A stretch of DNA of 22,135 nucleotides from positions 1-22,135 of the forward strand of contig DADA01000013.1 in assembly GCA_002494895.1 (NCBI GenBank), in the 5' to 3' direction. The notes below the pieces were generated by a model. The model saw nothing but the letters and a program-made list of their open reading frames with translations. It did no database searches and had not been told where the DNA came from. Shown here in pieces: positions 6,456 to 13,820 of this stretch; within the stretch, counting starts at the first letter, position 1, and every line of letters begins with the position of its first letter. The stretch is from Nitrososphaera sp. UBA210. Its GTDB lineage: Archaea > Thermoproteota > Nitrososphaeria > Nitrososphaerales > Nitrososphaeraceae. A program made the translations under genes and the position numbers.

Positions 6456-7430
6456 ATGAAGGTCCAATTCGCGAACCACCTGGTATGCCTGCATCACCCC
6501 GAAAAACAGCTCCGGCTGACACTTGACAGCCTTGCAATGGACGGGCCCAACGAGTGCACGGAAGGGCTCCTAAGGTGTGGTGAATGCGGCGCTGCTTACC
6601 CAATAATTCAGGGCATCGCGATTGTCGTCAGGGACTTTGCGGCCTACGCGTCGGGCAGGTCGCAGACATTTGGCAGATGGCTTTTGGACAGCCGAACAAA
6701 GGAAATGAAAGACTTTCTGAAGCAGAGCGGTTCCAAACTCTCCACTGACTCAACAAACGATAGGTACGAAGAGGGAGGCAGCTGGTTCGTCCCGTACCGA
6801 TGGACCCAATATGACCATTCGACAGAAGACAGGCTGCTCAAGTCGCTCAGATGGCGTCTAAAGCCGAACGAAGTCTACAACAGAATTGTTCATGGCATCA
6901 ATCCCAAGATGGACGGCATCGTACTTGACATGGCGTGTTCAATGGGCTACAGCACGATGCTGCTCGCGTCGAAGTATGCGTTTGCGATAGGCGTTGACAC
7001 ATCCTTCTCATTTATCCGTGAAGCGAGGAAAAAGATGTACGAATCAAAGCACGGCAACGTAGAATTCTGCGTCGCGGATTCGCTTGACACGCCTTTCTCT
7101 CCAGGCAAGTTCGACTTGGTTCTGGCACTGAACCTGCTAGAGCTAGTTGATCCGGAAAAACTACTTGCGTCGGCGCACAGGCTCTTAAAACCACATTCGG
7201 ATTTGATATTGTCTGACCCCTACGACTACAATCGCGATCCGCCTCTAAAGAAAATTTTCGACGGCCAATCGTTCAGAAGGTTCGTGGAGGATTCCGGCTT
7301 TGAATTGGGAGAGCGCAGTGGCAAGGAAGAGTCCTTCATTCCATGGATGATGAAGCTTGATGAAAGGGCGTACATGGTTTATTTCGTTGATTACATAAAG
7401 GCCAAGAAAATTTCCAAGCAGAAATTCTAG
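6456..7430 (+). CDS. Class I SAM-dependent methyltransferase with N-terminal Trm112-like zinc domain
   Basis: 324 residues in two parts. Residues 1-58 form a Trm112-like module with Cys11, His14, Cys41 and Cys44 as probable zinc ligands (LRCGECGAAYPI then GIAIVV). Residues ~150-260 are a Rossmann methyltransferase: motif I VLDMACSMGYST (156-167, a degenerate GxGxG), acidic Asp181 binding the SAM ribose (GVDTS), CVADS at 205-209, and FDLVLALNLLELV as motif IV. A linker of ~90 residues lies between them. The fused module suggests that activator and enzyme have merged into one chain. The substrate is not clear; small molecules, lipids or RNA are all possible. No membrane segment is seen. Confidence 0.8.
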   Translation: MKVQFANHLVCLHHPEKQLRLTLDSLAMDGPNECTEGLLRCGECGAAYPIIQGIAIVVRDFAAYASGRSQTFGRWLLDSRTKEMKDFLKQSGSKLSTDSTNDRYEEGGSWFVPYRWTQYDHSTEDRLLKSLRWRLKPNEVYNRIVHGINPKMDGIVLDMACSMGYSTMLLASKYAFAIGVDTSFSFIREARKKMYESKHGNVEFCVADSLDTPFSPGKFDLVLALNLLELVDPEKLLASAHRLLKPHSDLILSDPYDYNRDPPLKKIFDGQSFRRFVEDSGFELGERSGKEESFIPWMMKLDERAYMVYFVDYIKAKKISKQKF

Positions 7431-7441
7431 CATGCGATGGG

Positions 7442-7449
7442 TTTAATAA
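7442..7449 (+). promoter_or_regulatory. TATA box of the RAM-domain gene
   Basis: TTTAATAA is centred 26 nt upstream of the ATG at 7472, giving a precisely leaderless start. Confidence 0.55.
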
Positions 7450-7471
7450 CACATCTCCATCAAAAGCAGTA

Positions 7472-7723
7472 ATGCCAACCGCATACGTCCTTATCAATTG
7501 CGACTTGGGTTCTGAAGAAGAGATAATTCGGGAGCTCAAGAAAATATCAGAAGCCATTGAAGTAAGTGGAGTTTATGGCGTATATGACGTAATTGCGAAG
7601 ATAAGCTCAGACACCATGGACAAGTTGCGAGAGACCATAACGTGGCATGTCAGACGCATCGACAAGGTAAGGTCCACCCTGACAATGATCGTGATAGAAG
7701 GTCAGGGCGAAAAGAAAAGCTAA
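7472..7723 (+). CDS. Stand-alone Lrp/AsnC ligand-binding (RAM) domain protein
   Basis: The 83 residues match only the C-terminal effector domain of Lrp/AsnC regulators: AYVLINCDLGSEEEIIRELKKI, then GVYGVYDVIAKISS, and a final beta-strand STLTMIVIE. No helix-turn-helix is present. RAM domains assemble into dimers and octamers and bind amino acids at the interface. Stand-alone versions are abundant in this archaeal phylum and are thought to modulate full-length Lrp proteins or sense amino acids directly. The start is well supported by a TATA box 26 nt upstream. The ligand cannot be read from sequence. Confidence 0.88.
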   Translation: MPTAYVLINCDLGSEEEIIRELKKISEAIEVSGVYGVYDVIAKISSDTMDKLRETITWHVRRIDKVRSTLTMIVIEGQGEKKS

Positions 7724-7733
7724 ATCTATCAAG

Positions 7734-7740
7734 TTTATTT
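7734..7740 (+). promoter_or_regulatory. TATA box of the SIS-domain gene
   Basis: TTTATTT is centred ~27 nt before the ATG at 7764, consistent with a leaderless transcript. Confidence 0.45.
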
Positions 7741-7763
7741 GCATCGCCTGATTCTGCCATGAT

Positions 7764-8684
7764 ATGAATTCCGTGCAGGCGATGGAGCAGGAGACAAAGG
7801 ACCAGCTCCGATATTTGCAGAATCCGAAACTGCTAGATCCTGTCGACAGCTGCGTTTTCGTTGGCGCAGGCGATTCCTATGCCGCCGCGTTGGCTGCACA
7901 ACACGTTTCGAACAACCAAGCGCTGTGTCTGTCTCCGATGGACGTAGTGCTCAATCCCGCACTGGTGGGCAGCCGGACGGTGTATTTTGTTTCGGTCTCT
8001 GGAAGCACGAGAGCAAACATACTGGCTGCAAAGGCCGTTAAGAGACTCGGCGTGAGGACTGTAGCAGTAACTGCAAAGCCGGCGAGCCCTCTGGTTGGAG
8101 CGTGTGGAGAGGTAATCGAGCTGAAATACGAGGGTTCCGGCATGACAACCGCTGGCACGATCAGTTTCATGGCGACTATGGTTACTTGCCTTTCTGTCGC
8201 TACGAGGCTGCGGATTCCCAAAAATATCAACAGGCTATTCAGCCTGGCAACCTTACAGGCAGAAAAGGCTGCAGCAGTGCTGCATGGAGCAGGGTCTAAC
8301 GTTCTTTTGGGCAACGGCCCGCTTTTTTCTATCGCGACGTATGGTGCATTCAAGTTCAATGAAGTTCTCGGCGAGAAGGCTTTGTACTATCCGGTGGAGG
8401 AATTCTGTCATTCACCCATTTTTAGCATCAAGGACAATGACAGCATTCTCGTACTGGGCGGCAAAAAAGACAACAGCCAGGAACTCGATGCGCGGCTGCG
8501 CAAGGAAGGGTTCAACTCTTGTTACATTGATTTTGGTCAGGGCGTCATTGATGCAATAATCCAATCCACCTTTTTTGTGCAGCTCCTGGTGCTATCGATC
8601 GCAAAGTCGCGAGGTCTGACCGATTGCTATTTTCTAAGGAACAAGCAATTACTGTCGGTGAGTTCCGATTTCATTTACGGCTGA
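7764..8684 (+). CDS. Double SIS-domain sugar isomerase-like protein
   Basis: 306 residues. The first SIS domain has FVGAGDSYAAALAA (32-45) and the phosphosugar-binding loop SVSGSTRAN (77-85). KYEGSGMTTAGTISF follows. The second SIS half begins near VLLGNGPLFSIATYGAFKFNEVLGEKA and contains the EEFCHSPIF segment typical of GlmS/FrlB-type isomerase domains. Such proteins isomerise or deaminate phosphosugars (glucosamine-6-P, fructosamine-6-P, glucose/mannose-6-P). No glutaminase domain is attached, so it is not a full GlmS. An in-frame ATG at 7764 is favoured over the out-of-frame ATG five bases earlier. The 3' end overlaps the convergent rhodanese gene by 14 bp. Confidence 0.8.
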   Translation: MNSVQAMEQETKDQLRYLQNPKLLDPVDSCVFVGAGDSYAAALAAQHVSNNQALCLSPMDVVLNPALVGSRTVYFVSVSGSTRANILAAKAVKRLGVRTVAVTAKPASPLVGACGEVIELKYEGSGMTTAGTISFMATMVTCLSVATRLRIPKNINRLFSLATLQAEKAAAVLHGAGSNVLLGNGPLFSIATYGAFKFNEVLGEKALYYPVEEFCHSPIFSIKDNDSILVLGGKKDNSQELDARLRKEGFNSCYIDFGQGVIDAIIQSTFFVQLLVLSIAKSRGLTDCYFLRNKQLLSVSSDFIYG

Positions 8685-9462
8685 CCGGTAACTCTGGCTT
8701 GTTCCCCCACTCGCCCCATGACCCGAGATACATCCTTACATTTTTGTATCCCAGCATCTTGAGAACTACGAAGCTATTCGCGGCGCGATAACCGCCCTGG
8801 CAGTACGTTATCACTTCTGCGTCCTTTGGGATCTGTGCATAAATGCGCTGGAGTGCCTCAGGGTCTTTGAAGGAATCCTGCTGAAGGTTGTCGTTCCAGT
8901 CGATGTTTATGGCGCCGGGGATGTGCCCCGCTTTTGCGGCGCGAACTGTAGACCCGTCATATTCCTGCTGCGAACGGGCATCGACTATGATTGCCTTCTT
9001 GCTTTTCGCTGCAGTGCTTACTCTCACAACATCTGCCAGAATACGGCGGTCAGGTTTACCCCTGAAATTTGAGTGGACAAAGGGATTTGTCTTGGTTTCT
9101 GTCTCGTATCGCCGGGCTTTCCACGCATTGATACCGCCATCGAGCATCGCGACACTGTTGTGGGAAAAATACAAAAGCAGCCAGACGCCTCTGGCAGCCG
9201 AAGAACCCGAAATGTCATCATAGAACACCACGAACTTTTTGGGCGCAACGCCAATGTTTGAAAGCAAGATCCTGCCCTGTTTTTCGAACTGCGACATGCC
9301 TTGCTTTGAAGTGTCTATCCAGTGAAACTGCATGAGGTCGATATTGACCGCACCCGGAATGTGTGATTCCGCGTAGCTCGCAAAGGGCCGGGCATCTACC
9401 AAGAGCAGGTTCTCGTCGCCAAGCATAGTGCGCAGCCTATCCACGGAAAGTAGCACAGACAT
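8671..9462 (-). CDS. Tandem-rhodanese sulfurtransferase (thiosulfate/mercaptopyruvate type)
   Basis: 263 residues with two rhodanese domains. The N-terminal domain (~1-125) has VDARPFASYAESHIPGAVNI but Asp where the catalytic Cys would be (VVFYDDISGSS), so it is structural. The C-terminal domain (~140-263) carries IIVDARSQQEYDG, GHIPGAINIDW and the active loop CQGGYR with Cys221. These enzymes move sulfane sulfur from thiosulfate or 3-mercaptopyruvate to cyanide, thioredoxin or other thiols; cytoplasmic. The ATG at 9462 is the credible start; the frame stays open upstream to 9858, but that stretch is the reverse of the MntR-like gene. It is divergent from that gene across a 66-bp gap holding a small dyad. 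Confidence 0.92.
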   Translation of the reverse strand: MSVLLSVDRLRTMLGDENLLLVDARPFASYAESHIPGAVNIDLMQFHWIDTSKQGMSQFEKQGRILLSNIGVAPKKFVVFYDDISGSSAARGVWLLLYFSHNSVAMLDGGINAWKARRYETETKTNPFVHSNFRGKPDRRILADVVRVSTAAKSKKAIIVDARSQQEYDGSTVRAAKAGHIPGAINIDWNDNLQQDSFKDPEALQRIYAQIPKDAEVITYCQGGYRAANSFVVLKMLGYKNVRMYLGSWGEWGNKPELPVSRK

Positions 9463-9488
9463 GCCGTTGCAAGACTTTTTAACAGTGT

Positions 9489-9503
9489 CAATAATATCTA
9501 TTG
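9489..9503. promoter_or_regulatory. Dyad CAATA-N5-TATTG in the rhodanese/mntR-like divergent promoter
   Basis: A perfect 5-bp inverted repeat with an AT-rich centre (ATATC). Its centre (9496) is 34 nt from the rhodanese ATG and 33 nt from the regulator's TTG. ACAG and CTGT extend the symmetry imperfectly. It could be a shared bidirectional TATA element, an operator for the MntR-like regulator, or both. Confidence 0.45.
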
Positions 9504-9528
9504 CTGTAACCTGCTGGAGCAAGAGTGA

Positions 9529-10017
9529 TTGGCTAGGAAACCAAAAACATCGGAACCCAAGCCGGCCGGGACTGCAAGGAGCAGCCGCCTCGAGTCGATA
9601 CGGGATGCGCACAATATGCAGAAAATGAGCCGGACCACCCGCATGGAGGACTACCTCGAAGTCATCTATGAGCTGATAGAGCACAAGGGCTACGCCACGA
9701 CGGTGGATATCTCGAACTATCTTAACGTAAGTTCGCCGAGTGTCACAAAGATGCTTCAGCGTTTGAACGAAAGCGGCCACATCAACTATGAAAAATACAG
9801 GGGGATCAGCCTCACAGAATCCGGAATGGCCGTTGCGGAGAACATGCATGAACGTCATGGGGTCCTGGCAGAATTTCTAAAAATGATCGGAGTCGAGGAA
9901 GAAACGGCGAACAGAGATGCAGAGGGCATTGAACATCACCTTCATCCCGAAACTTTGCAAAAGCTCGAAGAGTTTATCCGGATAGTCAAGGCTCAGGGAA
10001 TCCCGGGATTTCGCTAG
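9529..10017 (+). CDS. MntR/DtxR-family metal-dependent transcriptional regulator
   Basis: 162 residues from a TTG start. The body matches Bacillus MntR: a winged helix (EDYLEVIYELIEHKGYATTVDIS, then SPSVTKMLQRLNESGHINYEKYRG) and the dimer/metal domain. All MntR metal ligands have counterparts: Asp41, Glu44, His110, Glu132, Glu135 and His136, the last three in AEGIEHHL. This predicts a Mn(II)- or Fe(II)-responsive repressor without the C-terminal FeoA/SH3 domain. The N-terminal ~30 residues are basic and extra; ATGs at 9616 and 9625 would give the normal MntR length. The promoter position (~33 nt before the TTG) supports the long form. It is probably autoregulated through the dyad at 9489-9503. 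The stop overlaps the convergent PIN-ATPase stop (CTAG). Confidence 0.9.
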   Translation: MARKPKTSEPKPAGTARSSRLESIRDAHNMQKMSRTTRMEDYLEVIYELIEHKGYATTVDISNYLNVSSPSVTKMLQRLNESGHINYEKYRGISLTESGMAVAENMHERHGVLAEFLKMIGVEEETANRDAEGIEHHLHPETLQKLEEFIRIVKAQGIPGFR

Positions 10018-11846
10018 CGCCTGCTCAAGAACACCTTTATCCCTTCTCCCCCGAGTATCGCGTTGACTATTTTTCTGCCCGCCTCGGACCGCTTGTCTAT
10101 CTTTACCCTAGCCTTCTTGCCCACCTGGCTGCTGATAACGAGTTCATCGTCAACGTATACGTCGACCGTGCGTCCAATGACATTTTCGTCGACCATTATG
10201 TTGACAGAGGGGCCCGTCTCGCTTACTTCGAAATCGATCTCTTTTCCGAGTGTTGGGATCTTGGCTTCGACGTCTATCTTGACCCCGAGCATGTCCTCAA
10301 GTTCTGACACCGTCGCGCCTCCTCTGCCTATCAGCCTGGGCGCTGCTTCCTTGCTGACCCGAACCTGGACTTTGTTGTCAGATATGATATTGACTTCGGC
10401 GTGCGGATCGAACTTGCGGACGTAGTCAAGTATCCGCGATTGGGCAAGTTTCTTTATGCCGCTTTGAGCGGCCTGGTTCTCGGAGGCGAGCTTTGATACT
10501 GGGACGACAACGTTCTCTTCGCCGTAGGTGTAGATCTCGTATTCTATCGCACCGGATTCGAAATCCCGGACTTCGACCAGCGGCCTCGCAAGATCCGCCT
10601 CCGTCATTCCCGTGGGGACTCTCACGGTGAGGTTCAGTTCGTAGACCTTCTTTATGTCTCCATCACGCACGAAAATTATCGTATCCAGTATGTGGGGTAT
10701 CATGCCAAGCTCGACTCTGCCCATGAACCTCTGTATGGCGTCAAGCGGACTGCTGGCATGGACGACCCCAACCATTCCAACTCCGGCCAGCCTCATGTCG
10801 GCAAAGACTTCAAAATCGTGGGCCCTCCTCACTTCGTCAAAGATAGTGTAGTCAGGCCTTACCAGCAAGAGTATGTCGACAGCCTTTTCAAAGCTGCCTT
10901 CAAGCGGACCATACTGCGTGACTTCGTCAGGCACTTGCAGATCCCGGGGCGATTCGAATGTCTTCACAATCTTGTTTCGTTCGACATAGAACTTTGCCAG
11001 GCTGCTTGCCAGGGTGCTCTTGCCGGAACCTGGAGGACCGGCGATGACGATACCCTCAGCCTTGCCTGACAATCTTTCCATCAGCTTTTCACTGGTGTCA
11101 TAATCCGAAAGCGACAGCTGGACGATGGGCCTCACGATCGTAACCTCAAGCCCGTCAGAGAATGGCGGCCTGGTTATCGCTATCCTAAAGTTGCCGTACT
11201 GGATCACCGTCGCTCCGCTCCGGCTGATCTCTATCGACCCGCTGCCGGTAACGCGGCTTGCCTCCGAGACTTCCTTTATGATGCTTGTGATCTGGGCAGA
11301 TGTGAGCTTTTCTTCACTGGTCCTTACCAGCTGGAACTCGCCGGGCTTGCCTCGCTTTGCCATCGGAAGGGTGCCCTCTTTCAGATGCACGCTCATCGTA
11401 CTATCGTCAAAGTATTTCTCAAACGCCAGATCTGTTGTCTTTGTGGGGGCGCGTATGTGAAGGGCCTCGATCCCCTGCGCCTCTGCCACCAGCGCCTGGA
11501 CATAGTCCGCGGTAATAAGCGTCGCGGATTCCTGCATGGCGACATCTTTGATTATCGCGTCGATCCTTCCATGCTTTGCCAGGCGGATGTCGTCGATATC
11601 CGGCCGCTGGCCCACGAAACGGAGTTCGATGTTCCGCGAAGAGAACAGATCGCGCATCTTTTTTATCTCTGCCAGTCCGACAAAACCGTGCTCCTTGTTG
11701 GTAGAGGCCTGCGATTGAAGCTCATCAAGTACCGCAAGGGGAATGATTATATGGCTGCCTTCTTCAATGCGTCCAGCTTCAACCATTTTGGTTACCTCGC
11801 CGTCGATAATTATGCTGGTGTCTAGTACGAATTTCCTGCCGGTCAA
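10014..11846 (-). CDS. PIN domain-ATPase-KH domain protein (archaeal PilT/VirB11-like ATPase)
   Basis: 610 residues in three parts. Residues 1-~135 are a PIN nuclease domain (FVLDTSIIIDG with Asp9; Glu42 in LDELQ; Asp96; ITADYVQA with Asp114). Residues ~240-430 are a secretion-type P-loop ATPase: Walker A GPPGSGKST at 270-278, Walker B-like YTIFDEVRRAHDFEVFADMRLAGVGMVGVVHA, with the Asp/His boxes of the VirB11/PilT family. Residues ~490-545 are a KH RNA-binding domain with the GRGG loop. Unlike pilus ATPases it has nuclease and RNA-binding modules, so a role in RNA turnover or ribosome-associated processing is more likely than secretion; the true substrate is unknown. The architecture is conserved across many archaea. 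A palindromic TTTAAA lies ~27 nt before the ATG. Confidence 0.92.
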   Translation of the reverse strand: MTGRKFVLDTSIIIDGEVTKMVEAGRIEEGSHIIIPLAVLDELQSQASTNKEHGFVGLAEIKKMRDLFSSRNIELRFVGQRPDIDDIRLAKHGRIDAIIKDVAMQESATLITADYVQALVAEAQGIEALHIRAPTKTTDLAFEKYFDDSTMSVHLKEGTLPMAKRGKPGEFQLVRTSEEKLTSAQITSIIKEVSEASRVTGSGSIEISRSGATVIQYGNFRIAITRPPFSDGLEVTIVRPIVQLSLSDYDTSEKLMERLSGKAEGIVIAGPPGSGKSTLASSLAKFYVERNKIVKTFESPRDLQVPDEVTQYGPLEGSFEKAVDILLLVRPDYTIFDEVRRAHDFEVFADMRLAGVGMVGVVHASSPLDAIQRFMGRVELGMIPHILDTIIFVRDGDIKKVYELNLTVRVPTGMTEADLARPLVEVRDFESGAIEYEIYTYGEENVVVPVSKLASENQAAQSGIKKLAQSRILDYVRKFDPHAEVNIISDNKVQVRVSKEAAPRLIGRGGATVSELEDMLGVKIDVEAKIPTLGKEIDFEVSETGPSVNIMVDENVIGRTVDVYVDDELVISSQVGKKARVKIDKRSEAGRKIVNAILGGEGIKVFLSRR

Positions 11847-11869
11847 ACGGGTCTAGCTCCGGCTTGGGT

Positions 11870-11877
11870 GTTTAAAG
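11870..11877 (-). promoter_or_regulatory. TATA box of the PIN-ATPase gene
   Basis: TTTAAA at 11871-11876 is centred 27-28 nt upstream of the ATG at 11846, predicting a leaderless transcript. Confidence 0.5.
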
Positions 11878-11899
11878 CGTTTGTCATGGCAAGACCTTA

Positions 11900-11909
11900 C
11901 TTAAATAAC
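11900..11909 (+). promoter_or_regulatory. TATA box of the secreted metallopeptidase gene
   Basis: CTTAAATAAC is a strong box A centred ~40 nt before the ATG at 11944, predicting a leader of about 14 nt. Confidence 0.5.
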
Positions 11910-11943
11910 GTTTTATGGCTGGTTCCGCGAATTAACTACAAGG

Positions 11944-12669
11944 ATGGTCGGGAGTAACAATTTGAAAATCAGCATCTGCTGGAGACTGCTACCCGCTTTC
12001 TTGGCAGCAGTACTCATTTCTTCCTTCAACTCTACTCCTGCGTTTGCAGCCACATACTACTCTAGCCAGACGAATTTTGCAGAGACTTCGGTGCCTGTCG
12101 CCAGCTATTCCTGGGACCAGCCCGAGATCGAGACCTGCATATACAAGGATGGCAACGTAAAGAACTCGTACTACGCCTGGACAAAGCTGGCGGTGCAAAA
12201 GTGGAGGCAGGCGCTTCGCGAATACACAAATAGCCAGCAGGACTGGACCATAACTGCCAGGTACGTCAAGTCGCAGGCGGCACTTGAATCCTGCGACGTA
12301 AAGATCTACATTTATGACAGCTACAAGGATTTTCCGGATTATCCGTCACAGACAGGGGCGTATACATCGGTAAAGCAGGAGGCTGGGCAGGAGATGGATT
12401 CCAGGGTGTATCTTTCTCCCTTCATACTTCATGGAGATGGCAAGACAGAGCTGAATCTGCCCTCGCACGCGTTCAGGAATTCGGCGCTGCATGAAATTGG
12501 CCACGTGCTGGGCTTGGGCCACATGAAGTCGGACAAGGGCTACCTGATGTCGCCCCAGTTCGATTTTCACGAGCAGGACCAGGAGCATCCCATCACGACA
12601 CTGGAACTAAAGACCCTGGTCAATACCTACGACGAAGATGGATTCGAGCAACGACGGCTTTTGCTATGA
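11944..12669 (+). CDS. Secreted matrixin-like zinc metallopeptidase
   Basis: 241 residues. Residues 1-35 form a Sec signal peptide (LLPAFLAAVLISSF core, cleavage after TPAFA). The mature chain has the metzincin signature HEIGHVLGLGH at 183-193 (His183, His187 and His193 bind zinc; Glu184 is the catalytic base), followed by the Met-turn YLMSP with Met202. The spacing matches matrixins and other HExxHxxGxxH enzymes. Upstream, AVQKWRQAL (83-91) fits the first helix and CDVKIYI a core strand. No transmembrane anchor is seen, so it should be extracellular or in the pseudoperiplasm, where it could degrade surface or external proteins. No propeptide Cys switch is evident. Two mature Cys (65 and 117) may form a disulfide. 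Confidence 0.9.
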   Translation: MVGSNNLKISICWRLLPAFLAAVLISSFNSTPAFAATYYSSQTNFAETSVPVASYSWDQPEIETCIYKDGNVKNSYYAWTKLAVQKWRQALREYTNSQQDWTITARYVKSQAALESCDVKIYIYDSYKDFPDYPSQTGAYTSVKQEAGQEMDSRVYLSPFILHGDGKTELNLPSHAFRNSALHEIGHVLGLGHMKSDKGYLMSPQFDFHEQDQEHPITTLELKTLVNTYDEDGFEQRRLLL

Positions 12670-12698
12670 GTTAGAACGCGCCACCATCCTCAAAATCT

Positions 12699-12706
12699 CT
12701 ATATAG
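12699..12706 (+). promoter_or_regulatory. TATA box of map
   Basis: CTATATAG, an 8-bp palindrome, is centred 26 nt before the map ATG at 12729 and gives a leaderless transcript. Confidence 0.55.
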
Positions 12707-12728
12707 GAACTCTTGCGCAATCCTAAAG

Positions 12729-13622
12729 ATGAATTTCGAATGCTATCAGCAGGCTGGCAGGATAGCATCAGAAGTGAGGGAGAATGCGCGCAAAAAGTAT
12801 CACGTGGGTTCGACCTTGTTTGAAATCTGCGAGTCGGTAGAGGCCCAGATACGGAACATGAAAGGCGAGCCCGCATTCCCCGTTAACGCAAGCCTCAACG
12901 AAATCGCTGCACATTACACTGCCGAACCCCATGACACCACTGTCGTGAAGGAAGGCGACGTTCTAAAGATTGACATCGGGGTCCACATTGACGGCTACAT
13001 TGCCGACACTGCGGTAACCGTGTGCTATGATCCGAAATTTGAGGCGCTCGTAAAGGCAGCTGAAGCGGCGCTTGGTGAAGCAGTACGAATGTCTAGGGCA
13101 AGCACCAGGGCAAGCGATATCGGAAAAATGATAGAATCTACCATCACAAAGTTCGGGTTCAGGCCGATACAGAACCTGAGCGGCCACTCTTTGCAGCAGT
13201 ATACCATTCACGCCGGCAAGTCCATACCAAACATCTGGACCAGGGGATCTTCGTTTTCACTCATTGCGAACGAAGCGTACGCCATAGAGCCGTTTGTAAC
13301 TACTCGCGACGGCCAGGGCGTGGTCTACGAAGGAAAGACGAGGAACATCTTTGGCGTTTCTTCCCGCAAGCCCGCCAAGGAGTCCGGAGCCGATGAGCTC
13401 CTGGAGGTTATCTGGAACAGGTACAAGACACTGCCATTTGCACTCCGCTGGCTGGCGGACAAGTACGAGGAAAAGGACTCGCGACGACTTGTCGACATCC
13501 TAGTAAAGAAAAAGAACCTGCACGCCTATCCGATATTGGTCGAGGGTCACGGCAAGAAAGTCGTCCAGGCGGAGCACACTCTCATTCCCTCCGAGACCGG
13601 CGTGAACGTTATCACTCTCTAA
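12729..13622 (+). CDS. map: Methionine aminopeptidase, type II archaeal form
   Basis: Removes the initiator methionine from nascent proteins; cytoplasmic. At 297 residues it matches the Pyrococcus enzyme in length and almost in numbering. The five metal ligands are Asp82 (KIDIG), Asp93 (IADTA), His153 (SGHSL), Glu187 (AIEPF) and Glu282 (QAEHT). His62 and His161 correspond to the conserved substrate-side histidines. The ~60-residue insertion between ~215 and 265 is the helical domain that defines type II. The ATG is well supported by a TATA box 26 nt upstream. The stop overlaps the stop of the convergent zinc-ribbon gene (CTAA). Confidence 0.96.
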   Translation: MNFECYQQAGRIASEVRENARKKYHVGSTLFEICESVEAQIRNMKGEPAFPVNASLNEIAAHYTAEPHDTTVVKEGDVLKIDIGVHIDGYIADTAVTVCYDPKFEALVKAAEAALGEAVRMSRASTRASDIGKMIESTITKFGFRPIQNLSGHSLQQYTIHAGKSIPNIWTRGSSFSLIANEAYAIEPFVTTRDGQGVVYEGKTRNIFGVSSRKPAKESGADELLEVIWNRYKTLPFALRWLADKYEEKDSRRLVDILVKKKNLHAYPILVEGHGKKVVQAEHTLIPSETGVNVITL

Positions 13623-13819
13623 TTCTTGACTTCTTCCGGATATTCGCCATATATGGCACTGATCAGCGTATTTGGAGACTCGCATTTCTTGCACTGCGCC
13701 CCGGTTCGATACACATAATCGTTTTCCTCGAACTGCCTCCTTGATTTCTCACCACAGGACTGGCAGGTCTGCTCGGTGTATATTTCCGGCTTTACTTCCT
13801 TTTTCTTTCTGAACAACAT
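13619..13819 (-). CDS. Small zinc-ribbon protein
   Basis: 66 residues with two knuckles: CQSC (Cys19, Cys22) and CKKC (Cys43, Cys46), which should bind one zinc ion. The N-terminus MLFRKKKEVKP is basic. I place the start at the ATG at 13819, a single base after the stop of the DUF1512 gene, so the two are one transcript and probably function together. A longer in-frame extension would overlap DUF1512 and is unlikely. Zinc ribbons of this kind bind nucleic acids or act as protein adaptors; the role here is unknown. Confidence 0.8.
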   Translation of the reverse strand: MLFRKKKEVKPEIYTEQTCQSCGEKSRRQFEENDYVYRTGAQCKKCESPNTLISAIYGEYPEEVKN

Positions 13820-13820
13820 G

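Noticed and set aside
9463..9858. N-terminal extension of the rhodanese gene to a start at 9858
   Set aside because: The extra ~130 residues are the reverse of the MntR-like gene and would read through the divergent promoter. The rhodanese fold begins at the ATG at 9462.
10014..11846. Reading the PIN-ATPase as a type IV pilus or archaellum motor
   Set aside because: The PIN and KH domains and the lack of neighbouring pilin or membrane-platform genes argue against a secretion role.
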